A stretch of 64,000 nt of DNA from Xiphophorus maculatus (Eukaryota > Chordata > Actinopteri > Cyprinodontiformes > Poeciliidae), in contig NC_036462.1 in assembly GCF_002775205.1 (NCBI RefSeq), positions 30,545,084-30,609,083 of the forward strand, written 5' to 3'. Both the position numbers and the translations under genes were made by a program. A model generated the notes under the pieces. The model saw only the letters and a list, made by a program, of their open reading frames with translations, was not told where the DNA came from and did no database searches. Of this stretch, positions 26,144-39,581 are shown piece by piece; the stretch's first letter is position 1, and every line of letters begins with the position of its first letter.

Positions 26144-28034
26144 AGTCCCGTTTAAACTGGACCAAAAATATGATCGGTACATACAGATACATGTCCCACG
26201 CAGGGAGAACCACCGTTTTGTCTTAGGCTGCCATAAATGCATTTTCAAAGAATGTGTGTTTTTCATTTTCTGGAAAATATCAAACCGGGACTCATGAGAG
26301 TGCGTGTGTTTAATTTAAACTGTTTGGAATGTTTTTGCTGTGCTTGTATTTGACCAATCATTAACACAAACCAATGGTTTACATGGGACAGTCATACCTC
26401 TACAGCAGTCGGACATCAACACGCTTCGGAGACAGAGAAAAACGTCACAGAATAGAAAAAGTGTCTACATTTTCTTTTCACCATCAACAGGTGCAGTTTC
26501 TGGAATTCTGTTCGGATAGTAAAACTCCTGTAAACTCGTTCCACACAGAGAAATGCATCTCAAGTGTTTACTTTTCTTAATTTAATTTCTGGTGTCAAGT
26601 TGACGAAATCCCCAAATGGGAGTTTTTCAAAACATTGAAATGTTGCATCAGGCTAATAAAACCAGATTTTCTTACAGAAACGTTCTGTGCAGCACTCAGT
26701 ACTTGGTCAGGGCTCCTTTTGGATGAAACACTGCATCAATGCGCCGTGGTGTGGAGGCAGTCAGCCTGTGGTTCTGCTGAGGTGCAACCGCAGCACAACA
26801 GAGACCTACATCTGTTAGTTCTGGTTTGTCTTACTTACTCTTCCCAAAAGCCCTGTGGGGACTTGGAGCAAGTCTGACTAATACAAGAAAAATAATAATA
26901 AAAAAAACATAGTAATTCATCATGATTTGATCTAAAGGCAAGTCCTGAAATATTATTATTATTCTATTATTATTATATCATCCATCATCAATTATTATCC
27001 TAATATATCACTAATACAAAGAGACAGCAAGATTACACAAAATCAAAGTGTTCCACTGTTTCGAAACCGTTTACATTTACAACATAATTATTGCTTTAAT
27101 TTATCTTTTCTCATGATCATGTTTCCTCATGAAGGCTCTGGTTTCAGGCCTCCATGTCACAATGCTCAGATAAGGGATTGGGAGGAGTTTTTTACTGGTT
27201 AACTATTACTCTTCCAGTTTTATTCTCTTTTTACTGTAAACAGTCTTTAGTTTTGACAAATTTATTTGCCTTTAATTTTATTTGTCTTCTTTTTTAGATG
27301 AAACTTGCCTCACCAGCCAAGTGCATTCACCAAGCAGCAGAGAGGAATGTGGCCATCTTCACTGGGAGCAGGAAGGCTGACACTGGACCGGGTTCTGGTT
27401 CTGCTGGAGGTTGCTATGTGCAACTGGGTCTAACTGACTGTATTTCTATATTAAACTGGGCATTTGAAACAACCTTTCTTGTGAACTGGCACCACATTTA
27501 TAAGCGTAATGAGTTAAATTTGATTAAACTTCACCAAATGCCACATTTGGTATTTAGTATTTAACATTCGGTGGAATTGGAAGTATTTGGTTCTGGAGGC
27601 AAATATTTAGATCCAGTACATAAACTGTGGACTACAGTGAGAAAGTGACTGTAATCCAGAAAAAAAGAAAGCCTCGACAGAGGGCTGTTTAACAGCTTTT
27701 ATTTGTGTTCAAGGTTTGTTGGGAATGTTACATTCATAATGGTTCTGGTCTCATTTTAACAACAACATAATAAAAGAAGATATTTTTTTTTGGAAGATCC
27801 TTATTCTTCCATCTCCAGAGTGAATTCACAGTGATTGCAGAGTTTCTCCAGACAGATCAGGATCAAAGTTCTTGTAGTTTACGCAAAGGCTCAGTTGCAA
27901 AGGAGTGAATGATTAGATACATTTACATGATTTGGTTAGCTTGTTGAGGCACAACCAGAGTAGTCAGTATCATTACGTCTGCATCCAGCCACTGAGAAGT
28001 CTTCCGGAGATGCTGCCCTCTGCTGGAAGGGAGC
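26144..28034. other. Region between C1orf50 and aldh1l2
   Basis: No gene is supported. Around 26690-26785 a stretch (GCACTCAGTACTTGGTCAGG) resembles a dispersed fish repeat I recall but cannot name. AT-rich simple sequence with ATT runs lies at 26895-27010. A frame at 27298-27564 starts after a TTTTTTAG but matches nothing I know. Confidence 0.4.
27886..27978. repeat. Direct repeat copy 1 (pairs with 28962-29062)
   Basis: GCAAAGGCTCAGTTGCAAAG...GCACAACCAGAGTAGTCAGTAT is repeated about 1.08 kb away inside the aldh1l2 intron at 28962-29062, with roughly 90% identity and a short insertion. One copy is just 3' of the last exon, the other intronic. Confidence 0.85.
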
Positions 28035-31000
28035 TTAATACTCGATGGTCACTGCTTTTGTCTTCAGGTATTCATTCAGGGCCTCTTGACCTGTTGACAG
28101 AGACGCAGACAGCAAACACACTCTTCTGTCATTATTTTGACTACTTCCCTTTCACACCCACTTAACCATTCCTACTCTTTCACTGCATATCAGTTCGTGT
28201 CGGCTCAAGTTTTATTACATCCGAACCCAGTTTGAGTTCTGAGTGACGCCGTAATCCCTCACCCAGGTCTTTGCCAAATCCGGACTGCTTAAAGCCTCCA
28301 AAGGGCGCGGCCACATCTGTTTTGTTGTAGGTGTTGATGAAGACAGTGCCGGCGTTGAGCCTCTCGCTCACATACAGAGCTTTGCTGATGTCCCGGGTGA
28401 AAACTCCTGAAGCCAGTCCGTACTCCGTAGCATTGGCTCTCCTCAGGACGTCGTCCACCTCTCTGGAGGACGTTGGGAGGAAGCGCATCAAACCAAACCA
28501 TTCACATGCACAACGCAGCTTTGGATTTCAGCTTACCCGGTCTTGAACTTGGAAACGATCATGATGGGACCGAATGACTCTTCCTTAGCGATGTACATGT
28601 GGTCCTGCACATCAGTAAACACCGTGGGCTCAAAGAAAAAACCTGGAACCGCAGGAAAACAAAAGCGCAAATTTAAGAGCTGGATGAAGAGCAAACAGGA
28701 CTCAGTCGCCATTCCCGCTCCTCCTGCTGCCTCACCGGGTCTCTGGACCTGCTTTCCTCCGTAGACGAGGGTGGCTCCCTCCTTTATTCCCATCTGACAG
28801 AACTCCAAGAGTTTGTCCAGGTGGGCTTTGTGATTCTGAGGGCCGTGGTCTGTGGAGCGGTTCAACGGATCGCCAATCTTCATCTTCTTAACCTCCTCTA
28901 CCTGGAAAAAAAGATAAACAGGATCGTCTTTCAAAGCTCAAATCAGGACTGTTCAAATGTAGCAAAGGCTCAGTAGCAAAGGAGTGAATGATTAGTAAAC
29001 AAGTTTACATGACTGTGATTGGTTAGCTTGTTGAGGCACAACCAGAGTAATCAGTATTATTACTCTGGTCTCTGTGGATGTCTGCTGTGTGTCTCCATGC
29101 TGGCCAGTGATAGATAGTAACCAGTCCGGGGTGAAACGTACCACTTTTGTCAAAAACTGGTCATGGATGGTCTCCTCCACAAACAGCCGGCCAGCTGCGA
29201 TGCAGTTCTCTCCTTTGTTGAAGAACACGGAGCTCATGCCCTGTAACGCAAACAACAGCCGGGTGTTAGTGCTGCCAAACGTAAACACAAGCACCGACTG
29301 ATGAACAGTCCTCCGAAGGGACCGACCAGGCGCACAGCCTTGTCCATGTCACAGTCACCGAAGATGATGAGAGGGGATTTTCCTCCGAGCTCCAAGGAAA
29401 CCTTCTTGACATTACTGACTGCACAGCTTGGGGTGAAGCAAAGCGCACACACACGATGAGAGCAGTTATGTTTATTTCTGGGTTTTAAATTTCAGAGTGT
29501 TGTGTGAGGGCGGCTTCTCACCTCTTCATGATGTGCTTGCCGATTTCTGTAGAACCCGTGAAGCCCAGCTTTCGCACGTCAGGATGGTCAGACAAACGCT
29601 GGCCCACCAGAGCGCCTAAAAGGAAGACGGAAGTTTCAGAAAGCGTCTCCGTCTTTCCTTTCGGGAATGGAACAAGTCTGAGACACGTGAGTGTACCTGA
29701 ACCAGGCAGAATGTTAACCACCCCTTTGGGCAGTCCCGCTCTTGCTGCCAGTTCAGCAAACTTGAGCGCTGTAAGCGGAGTGACCTGGAATCAAGAGGAT
29801 GCGAAAGTCTGAAACACCTTCAGGGTTTCCCTCTCTCTTGGTCCGGAGTGTAAAACGTGGATCCTACCTGAGCTGGTTTGAGGACGACGGTGTTTCCTGC
29901 TGCCAGGCAGGCTGCGGTCTTCCACGCCAGCATCATCAGCGGATAGTTCCACGGAATCACAATGGCACACACTCTGACGAGAGCAAGGGGAGCTTATCTG
30001 GGCTGACTGACTGTAACCATCACACAGCACACAGACTGGAGATCTCCAGATGTACTGATGTCTCATTGAAGGCCATGTTTGCTGTGTGTCTCTCAGACTA
30101 GTTTATTTCTGCAATATTTTGACTGAATTTACTTGGTAGAAAGTGGCATAGGTGACACTGCTTCGGTGGTGGCTATATTCCGGGTCTTACACGGTTTAAT
30201 AACCAAAAACATAATCATTTTGAAAATAGTTATCTACAAACAGGTAATATAACAAACACATTGCCCAGAACACAGGCAATGGCTTTCCCAAAACAGCAGC
30301 AGAGGCAGCTGCCAGAAGCTGACAGTACTAAGCTGTGGCAGCTTCCGGTGCCACTGGACGAGCCATAATTAGCTGCCACTGCCACAATTTGAGCTCAGCA
30401 GTTCTACAAGAAGTTCCACTCTGAGACCTGGTTTCAAAAAGTGCTGGTGTCAGAGATTCTGGTCACCCGAAGGGTTGTAAACAAATGGCTGGACGGGAAT
30501 TGATATGTTACGGTTTCACTGATGGCTGACTCCATGTAAGCAGGTCTTATCTTTTTAAAAATGTTGATGGTATAAAGTGTATAATCGTCACAGCTGTGAA
30601 CATCCAGGTACCACAGCAAGCCAGAAACAGTTCTGGGGGGTTTTGAACCTCTGAACATCTTTCATGCAACTTGAATAAGTTCAGCATCTTGAAGTTATTC
30701 TTAGTGTTTATATGATTGTAAAAGTAAGTGGTAAATAAGGCATTGTGTTAAGAAATGAAAAAATATTTGAAAAAAAAAAATCCTCACCCAATTGGCTCCT
30801 TCTTGGTGAAAGTCAGATTACGATTGGGTCTGGCCTGGTTGATGGGAATGGTGCTGCCCTGGAAGAAAGTTACATTATTTTTAAAAAGGGGAAATTAGAA
30901 GTTTTAGTTACAGATGTGCAAAGATTTTTGTATCTGAAGATGGGATTTGGCTGATTCTTATAAAGTCAGCTGTCTTACCTGGATCTTGTCACACCAGCCA

Positions 31001-33140
31001 GCAAAATAACGGAACGTCTGGATGGACATGCCCACATGAGTCTTGAGGGCCAAAGTGTAAACGGCTCCAGAGTCCATAGCTTCAATAGTAGCTAACTCAT
31101 CCTGGTGTTCCTCCATCAGGTCCGCCAGTCTGTGGGAGGAGTTGGAGGAAAAAGCAGAGTCTAGAATGCCAGGAATTATGTTTGATACTGTAAATCAGTC
31201 AGCAAGCAGAGCAGTCTGACAATGTCTAAAGTCTGTCAGCTTCACCTGCATACAATATGTCACCAGTGTTATGGATGAACGAGTTCAAATACATATGTTG
31301 ATGACTAAAAGTCGCATATTTGACAACTTTGAAATGAATGATGCTGAATGATGGTGGAGACTGGGAAGGTAACGCAGATCCTTATTTAACGGCGCTCAGT
31401 TTGGGAGTGAGCTCAACGTTTGCATCGTGTTTTTGGACAAACTTTGGACACTTTCAGCCTCAACGTGGCTGTTCTGGGTTTTACCGCATGTCTTCCACCT
31501 GTCTCCATCCTGTTTCCTGCCCATTTAGTGTTCAATAAAGGCCACTATTGGCAAAAAAATCTATGTATTGTTATTTATTGAGGTCTTTGAATTTATTCTG
31601 ATTTTTGAGTGAAGGATATCTGTGTTTTCATCTTGGACCTATGCACTCCTTCTACAGACAGGCTTAGCACGATAGATGGACGGAACTGGTTTATCTAACA
31701 TCGTCCAACGGTCACAAAAAAAACATGCCTTATAAATATTACTTTGTCATTATAAGGCATTGTTCTGAGTTATTCTTTACACTAAAGTTTAGAATTAAGT
31801 AGAAACCAAGCTACAAGCCAGATACATTAAATGCTAAATGTAAAATGTAGCATACCTTAGATACCAAGCATCATCCAGCACTACTTACTTGTAGATGAGT
31901 CTTCCTCTGTCCCTTGGGTTCATCTTGCCCCACTCCCCCGATTCGAACGCCTCCTTAGCAGCAGCGACTGCTTTGTCCACATCACTGATCTGGGCCAGAG
32001 ACACTTCACAGATGGCCTGTAAGACACATCACTTGTCTAGATTTGCTCGTCTCCTGGTGGCGGCGCGTCGGGAGTAGACCCATTGAGTTAGTTCTGATTT
32101 TTAGACTTTTGGTCATATTTTTTGGTTGAGACGACTGGACTGTTGTCTCTTCCAGGTCCGGATGCTGTGCAGTTGGAGGAATGTTTACTCTTACTTTCAG
32201 ACAGTTGCTACGATGTGTAGCCATGGTAACAAGGTATTGTTATTTTTGGTTACAAGTGGGAGCAGCTGATTAGTGTCTCAAAAACTGAACTAGTACCTGA
32301 ACTACGACCCCAATATTGGGCATTTCTGCTGCCCATTATTGAGCTGTTAGCATGGCATGAAAGTCGTGGTTGCTCAGGAAGGGCAGTTGTGGCTACGGTG
32401 TAGCTGAATGCTATCAGTGTGTGAACATGTGGATGACTGCGTGCAGCGTAAAGAGCTTTGTGGTCCTCTGACTTAATTTTATATTTATATTTATACTCCG
32501 GAGTAACCTCATAACATTGGAACCTCAAAACATTGTTCTGAGCTGTATGCAACGAAATTTCGTTCTGTATACACCCTGTGCATGCAAAATGATAATAAAG
32601 TCAGTCTAAGTCTAAGTTAAGAGCTGTACAAGTACTGCTACTTGTCTTTGAAGATACTTGGATGATATGAGTTGAATTTCCCAAAGGGCAACATTTAATT
32701 ACCAGTACAGGTAACACAACCAATGAAAGAAATCAGCCAGACCGGCTCTGCTCGGTTAGAATCTCTCTTTAAAGAGGAAGATGTCATGCTGTTCATCTCT
32801 TACCGTGCCATCAGTGGGGTTGATGGTCTTGTAGGTCTTTCCGCCATCTGCATCCACAAACTCTCCGTTGATAAACAGCTGATGGGGGATCTTTACCGTC
32901 ATGTTGTTGATGTTCTTTTCCACCTGGGAAGGCAAACCGTTAATGACTAATGCTGTCAGACATTGTTTCCTGGTGGGGTACCGACCGCGTACATAGTCAA
33001 CCACGAGCTCTTCCTCCCCGTCCTCCCCTCGTAGTTTCCTGACACACATCTGGATGAAATCCTGGAAGGTGGTGTTCATGTAGACGTCCTCGTTCTGCAG
33101 CTGGCAGGTGCTGGCGCGAAGCTTCACTTCCTCAACAAGC
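28035..33140 (-). CDS. aldh1l2: aldh1l2, 3' 14 exons (N-terminal half missing)
   Basis: This is mitochondrial 10-formyltetrahydrofolate dehydrogenase, which oxidises the formyl group to CO2 using NADP+. Fourteen exons on minus: 32993-33140, 32804-32923, 31889-32016, 30979-31129, 30788-30858, 29868-29973, 29697-29784, 29522-29615, 29327-29426, 29142-29240, 28736-28901, 28537-28642, 28263-28462 and 28035-28090. All have GT-AG sites and consistent phases. Together they encode ~543 residues: the end of the carrier-domain linker ([14 protein letters not shown]) and the complete ALDH domain. Seen are [22 protein letters not shown], the general-base Glu in [10 protein letters not shown] and the catalytic Cys in [13 protein letters not shown]. 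The C-terminus is [16 protein letters not shown]. Residues [19 protein letters not shown] and the end favour ALDH1L2 over ALDH1L1. Exons for the formyltransferase-like hydrolase and carrier Ser are absent upstream, so the gene is 5'-truncated. Confidence 0.93.
28962..29062. repeat. Direct repeat copy 2 (pairs with 27886-27978)
   Basis: Second copy of the duplicated segment, in the aldh1l2 intron between 28901 and 29142. No transposon ends were recognised. Confidence 0.85.
32500..32635. repeat. LINE/SINE-type 3' tail in an aldh1l2 intron
   Basis: The sequence GCAACGAAATTTCGTTCTGT ... AATAAAGTC followed by AGTCTAAGTC repeats is the standard 3' end of fish L2/Rex-like retroposons. It lies in the intron between 32016 and 32804. 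Confidence 0.6.
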
Positions 33141-34378
33141 CTGGAGGTTAAGAGAGAGACTTGTATAAAAATATATATATAAAGCTTCCTTTAAAGAATT
33201 AATGTTAACAAAGACTTCTAGAATGTTAACTAGAAGGTTTTTTATTATTATTATTATTTTAGGATTTGGCCAATAACAATAGGATATCCATATCAAAGCT
33301 TCTTCAATGAAAGAAAAAGATGCTAGTAGATTTTTGTATTTTACAATTAACATACTGTTGTGACGCTCAAGCTTCATTCGTTCAATTTTGCAAATGACAA
33401 TGAAAGAGTTAATCTTCCTATTAAGGGTAGAAAGCTGTACTTGTCCAGATTGGGGAAAATCAGCTTAACTGTGAAATAAAAAGCATATTGTGTCCTGAGT
33501 AAGTCTGGATGAAATCTGACTTCCTGGTTTGTCAATGTAGGAAGTTTAGTTTTGTAAACTTCACTCAGTACAATTTATGAAACTGGGCGGACTGGACAGA
33601 TCGCCTAAAAACTTTGTGACAAATAATAAGGTGAAGGAAATCTAAATCGAAGTAAAACAAACAAAACATTTGCTATCCAGAAATGATTCATTTTATCCCT
33701 TGAAATGTGAAATAAAGAACAGTCTAGAAAATCAAACATCTGTCCAGACTCACTTCTCATTTTCCATACTTACATGAAGATTTTGATTGGCCTGTTTTGG
33801 ACTCAATGACTGTAAACATAAAAACATTAGACACAGAGGTTATAGAAACTGATGAAGTTATATATATTATATAGCTGTTTTCTGTCCTGGCCTGTTTAGT
33901 TAGGTTAGGCCTGTTGAGGTTACTTTAGGTTGTTTTTTTTTTAAGGAAAACATGAAAATATCTCATCCTCTGCAGCAAACAAATTGCTATTAAGAATGTG
34001 TATCAATCAATGTTGTTGCTTTTAAACTGTTTCGTAGTTTGTTTTAAACTTTTGCTTTGGTGTGACCAGGTTGTCGTGTGTTGCATATTTCTGCCCAGGT
34101 CCCTTTTGAAAATGAGATCCAGCTCTCAATGGGTTAAATAGAGGAAATAAAAAAATAATAATTCCAGTTTCACTGTTATCATAATTTATTGTGTCCACGC
34201 ACCTTAAGCACCTTATTTGGCCGTGTGGCAGTTTGACGCCAAACAACGCGAACAGTCTACGAGAAAACTGGAACATAATACGTCGTCGTGCCGTTATGTT
34301 ACAAATAATCGTGGTCATGTGAAATATTTCGTATATATACGATATATACCGATCGTCACCGATATCTCTTGTCCGCAG
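33141..34378. other. Non-coding gap between two 5'-truncated genes
   Basis: No exons of the missing 5' parts of aldh1l2 or serinc are visible on either strand. The sequence is AT-rich with short ATT runs (33241-33260) and poly-T (33930). It is the probable breakpoint interval. Confidence 0.6.
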
Positions 34379-34878
34379 CATACGCTCCTCCAACACGAAT
34401 CAGGTGAACAAGTTGACCATGGCCTCCAAGCAGTCGACTGTCCTCATTCAGGGGTCCGGCAGCAGCGGCAGCGACATGTTGGAGGGCCCCAGGGGGCCCC
34501 GGCGGGCGGAGGACAACGAGCAAGACATGGTCCAGTACAGCTACTCCTTCTTCCACTTCATGCTCTTCTTAGCTTCCCTCTACATAATGATGACACTCAC
34601 CAACTGGTACAGGTCAGTGACCCCTGCACTCTTAAACATTTAGCTCGACTTTAAAGTTTTCATTGGGGACAATTTGTTCACCTGTTGTAGAAATGTCTCA
34701 TTAGAAAACTTATGTCTTTGTGTGTGATTTTCCATTTCACAGCCCAGACGCAGACTACACCATAACAAGCAAGTGGCCAACAGTGTGGGTAAAGGTCTCC
34801 TCGAGCTGGTTGTGTTTGGCCCTTTACATTTGGACCCTTGTGGCCCCTATGATTTTCCCCAACCGAGACTTCAGCTGA
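34379..34878 (+). CDS. serinc family member, last two exons only
   Basis: Exons 34379-34612 and 34743-34878 join in phase (NWY-AG / SPDADYT). They encode ~123 residues: [14 protein letters not shown], a variable loop, [51 protein letters not shown], and the final membrane segment [16 protein letters not shown] with NRDFS and stop. This is the C-terminus of serine incorporators, multi-pass membrane proteins of endomembranes and plasma membrane linked to lipid scrambling. SPDA before the last helix resembles SERINC3, but I cannot fix the paralog from this piece. All upstream exons (~75% of a ~470-aa protein) are absent although 1.2 kb precedes the first exon, so the copy is a 5'-truncated relic unless exons lie elsewhere. 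Confidence 0.9.
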
Positions 34879-37800
34879 TGCTGTGACGAGGGACAGAATA
34901 ATTTCTTGTGGAGATGGACCTGGAACGGCGGATCTGTCTGACCAGGATTTGTTTGTAGAGAATTGGCGATCAGGTTAAGTGTGCCAAAAGATGAGCAATC
35001 CACGGAAACATCTGTTGTGTCATATACAGCTTGGGGTTCTCCTTATGTACCATTTAAAGGGTGTATCTCTGCACTATGCATTTATTTATTTATATATATA
35101 TCTCGTTTGTGTTTTTGACCTTAAAATAAGAAGTACGCTGCTCTTAGGGAAGACAAAACCAGAAATATGACATGTATTTTTGAAGAGCTTTACATACACC
35201 TAAGAGAGAATAGAGTCTAACAAGAGAATAATAACCCAGAAGTCAACATGAGAGCCTAGTGGCTTCCTGTAGTCAAGAAGGGGAAGTGGAGAACTACAGC
35301 CAGATTAAGTTAGGATTTTTATCAAGATTTGACAGCTAATAATCAGAAGGATAATGTTACTTGGACACGTGGTGATGGGCTACTGCTGCACGTAGGCAAC
35401 GCCTGATACTTTCACGGCCTTGAGATGTTGCTCAAGGCCGTGGGACTGAGTCTATTCCCTCGCTCCCTTCCTTCCAGACTGCTTTCAAACTAGTTTATGA
35501 AATCAGAAACACATGGCAGTTTCTGAGTTCAGAAACATGCAGCTTACAAAATATTCTATCCCAGACATGATAACGAGTCTTATCGGCCGCCTGGTGCATT
35601 CCACAGAGCTATCACTCCTAAACTGCCTGAGACTGGCCGCACAGAGCTCTCCCCACCTGTCTTATGACCCTGCACAGAGTTAAAATAGCAGGTTTAATGA
35701 CCCGAGATTAACACACATCCCATACAATATTTTCAGACTCAAACATGCTCAGTTGGAAGATTAATACTTGAGCACCAACTATAAAGCCTTAAAAATGCAA
35801 ACATTTTAAAAAGATTTCAAAAAATAAATAAGCATTACTTAGCCTGGTAGGGGCACAAGTAAAGCCTGGTGACCCGCCAGGCTTATAATAGACTGGGGGA
35901 AACCCTGTTATGCTCAAGATTTTTCTGATTAGTTTTCATGTTTTTTATATAGTGATCTACAAACATTTTCAAATGAGTGTATGTGGCCTACACACTTTTA
36001 AGAATAGAATAGAAGTACTTTATTCATCCCAGCAGGGAATGTGATCTAACATGAAACGCCACTAATTATACTAATTTTGGTTAAATTGTGGAATATTGCA
36101 TTTAATTTAAAATGCTCTAATAATTAGACTATGCGTTGATTAAATCGTTTTAATCAAAAGATTTAATTTAATCAAAACAATTTAATGTTTTGTTGTAGGC
36201 GAAAGCATTAAATTGAAGCCTACTAGAAACAACGATAACTCAATCTAATATTTCCACTAAACAGAGTCTGGAATGTTCAGAGTCAGCTGCTGTATTTTTT
36301 GTTTTGTGAGATGAGAAAACCGTTTGTGTACATGTTGAGAAGAGAAATATATTTTAATTAACAGCTTTATGTTTTTCCAGGGTTCATCATTTAAATGACT
36401 CATTAATGTACCCAATGCCCGTGTAAACAGACATGGGGTCTTATGGAGAAACCCTCACAGGAGTGATATTTACAATTTGTATGATTATTATCAATAATAA
36501 TAATAGAAATGATGGTGATATACATTTTTTGTCAACTGCCTGTGAATGATAATTTGACAATTGTTTGTTAACCTAAAACACAAGAATAATGCTTCATTAA
36601 AAAGTGTTTTTGATATTCCGATTATCGAGTGATCTTTGATCAATAATTTTGTCTTTTCAGTGGTTGGACTGTCAGTTATTTGACTTGAAGCAGTCAAAAG
36701 ATCCTATATATCCCTGTAGATATGATAAAGTTTAACTAGTAATAAATGCCAAGGGCAACTATTGGTAAGTAAAGTTTATTTATGAAGCACCTTTCACAGA
36801 TATAAAATCACAAAGTGCTGTACAATAAAAATCCATTTTAATTTTTTATTTTTAATCTTTATTTTACAAGGATAAAAAACCCAAGAAAGCAACAAGAATG
36901 GGAAATCTCTCTAACAGAATGACCAAAATTAGTAATTCAGATCCTGCATTGGAAAATTACATGGTAATATTATTACCATGTAATGACATGGTTATTACCA
37001 TGTAGTTACTTTTCAGTTTTATTTTCAATAATTTTTTTATGAGACTGAAATCAATAAATGAAGGGTTTTCGTGCAATGCTAAATTAGAAATCAATTACCT
37101 TTTGGATTGATTAACCTATTGGAGTGATAGATCTAATAGTATTTTGTACTACCAAGATGGCAGCCTAAAACCCATCACCCTCACTGGTTGTTGGCTTAAA
37201 ATGGACATGCAGAAGCTAGCAATTCTTTGGTTTAAAACCCTCTTTAAAGTCCACGTGTACTTTAAACACCTTAACAGCAAAGTTAATTGTTTATTAGCAT
37301 CAACATTAGCAGAGATTTTGGCTTCTACCGTTAGCGGATAATGGACTCAACTGAGGTTAGTTAAGGGTTATTTTATGTAACCGAGTAATAAGAATAAAAA
37401 GCTCATGTTGGATGATTAAAATAAGTCAATAACCATCTAAAGTGCTTAACACTACAGACACTTCAGACACTCAAAACAATATTCAAATAATTTATCATAT
37501 CTGCAGTAATTCCTTCAGTGTTGATATCTGTATTCCTGACAAGTTCCTGTTTTGCATTAAATTATGGAAAATAATATCACTGCTGCTGCGTCGTTTCTCA
37601 ACCTCATTCCATTACGGTTTTCCGTGGTTTCTGTGGGAAATTTGAACACTTCTGTAAGAATAACAGAACAAATAGTTTTCGATGCTGTTGAAGCTCTCTG
37701 CAAACCAGGAATTTGACTTTAAGACTCCTGCTTGTTGACCACCCAGCCTCTATTCCATGTTAATCAAATTTATGCTCTTTGGGGATGAGTCTGATCTATA

Positions 37801-38079
37801 CACTGTAATTGGATCAAAAGGTGTGGGAACTTTTATCCACACCTTTCTTAACACACAGATCCTATCAATTTCTATGGAACAATAAACAGAGGGAACCTCA
37901 ATTTGCAATGTAACATTCAGTACGGATAAAAAGAAGCATTAATAACTTGCAACATTTTATTAACAAGTGTGTTTGTTTCATTTATAGCACAGCATCATAC
38001 AGATTAATAACTTCACCCTGTCCAATCGTTGACCACTCGTCTGAACCTCAAAGTAAGTGTTCGTCCGTCCACCTCATGA
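34879..38079. other. Intergenic region between serinc and tp53rk
   Basis: No gene is supported. A LINE/SINE-like end occurs at 36008-36040 (AAGTACTTTATTCATCCCAG). Another dispersed-repeat end is at 36770-36835 (GTTTATTTATGAAGCACC, ending in an ACAATAAAA tail). A short perfect palindrome, ACATGGTAAT-ATT-ATTACCATGT, lies at 36959-36981, with a partial second copy to 37003. Confidence 0.5.
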
Positions 38080-39521
38080 TCACCCCACCATGGACCTCTT
38101 CCTCCCTCTCAGCCGTACCTCGTCAAGCTTTTTGATGACTGACGCCGACATCTTGGAAGTGGCAGCGTAGCTCTTTAGCAGCTTCTCAAACAGCATGTCT
38201 GTGTCGGGGTGAGTACTGAGAAAAGCCTTCTCCAGGACAAACAGATCCACGCCCTTGTCCTCGGGCAAAGCCGAAATGTAACTCAGGCCGAAGTCGATGA
38301 AGACGAGCTCCGGTTCCGTGGCCTCTGGCCGGTGCCTCAGCAGCATGTTGGAGGTGGTCAGGTCGCCGTGGATGACGTTCTCGTCGTGCATTTTGGCTAA
38401 GATCCGACCGACTCTCTCGGCTAGCTCGTGCAGACCTCGGTCTGCGCAGGAGTCGCGCCGCTGAACGGAGTTGATGTGGTCACGCAGAGTCGAGGAGCCA
38501 ACGATTTCCTCCAAGAAGATGCAGTGGTACTTGTAGTCCACGAAGTAGACAGCTGGAGCCGGAATACCTGATGAGGAAAAATAAAACATGGTCAAGTACA
38601 TTACATCAGTCTGTAAAAAAAAAAAAAAAAAGAGTTTTGTTTGTTTTGTTTTTTGTAAAACTATTTAAAAAAAAAAAATTAATTCAATCTGAATATAGAA
38701 CTCAAAATATTGGGACAAAATTGGGCAAACAAAAACTGACAGTGAATTTTCTTAAGAAAAGTTTATTTATGAAAGACAGCAACCTAAGAGGTTTATGTGT
38801 TGCTATATTTCACACATGTTTAAGTTTAATAAGGTGAGAGAAGAAATTAAATTCTGTTTTTTTTAATTGAGCATATAAAACATAGCCTTTCATGTTATGA
38901 AAAGACGGTCGGCCATCTTGATGCAATAGAAAACTCGGGTTTATAGGAGAATGGCCGCTTATCAATTAATCGTTAGTCAATTGATAAGATCAATCAACTG
39001 CAGATTAACTACATGGATGTTTACTTGGAAGTTTTGTTGTTGTTGTTGTTTGTCTACTTGTTTCGACTAACTGTAACGCTATTTATTTATCTATTTGGGC
39101 AGAGACCACGTACAACATTTCATCAACCTTTTAAAAGAAGAGATGCCTGATACCAGGCTATAGGGAAAACACTAAAATATGATTTAACAGATCATGGTTT
39201 AAAGCCAGTCTACACACACACACACACACACACACAAATGTGTGTGATCAGTTACGTACATACTTGATAAGTCATTCAGATCTCACTAAAATCAAGCACA
39301 CCAAACTACAGACCAATTCATGAAATAATTGATTTGCCTTCATCAATAATGAATACAAATCTGCTTATTTATCAGACATATTTTTGCCAAATTACTAGAA
39401 CTTTGTTGATGGTCCTTAAGGGAAATACTGCGTTACGGAGGCACTTAAACACATGATATGAAAACATCGCTGCATGTTCTTTTGTTGTTGTTGTTTTTTT
39501 GTTATATATATGGGCTGAAGT

Positions 39522-39581
<60 letters not shown>

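Noticed and set aside
27298-27564. 88-residue frame after a TTTTTTAG
   Set aside because: No recognisable homology, no partner exons and ordinary intergenic composition.
34217-34654. 145-residue frame overlapping the serinc exon
   Set aside because: It is out of phase with the conserved serinc frame and runs through the intron side.
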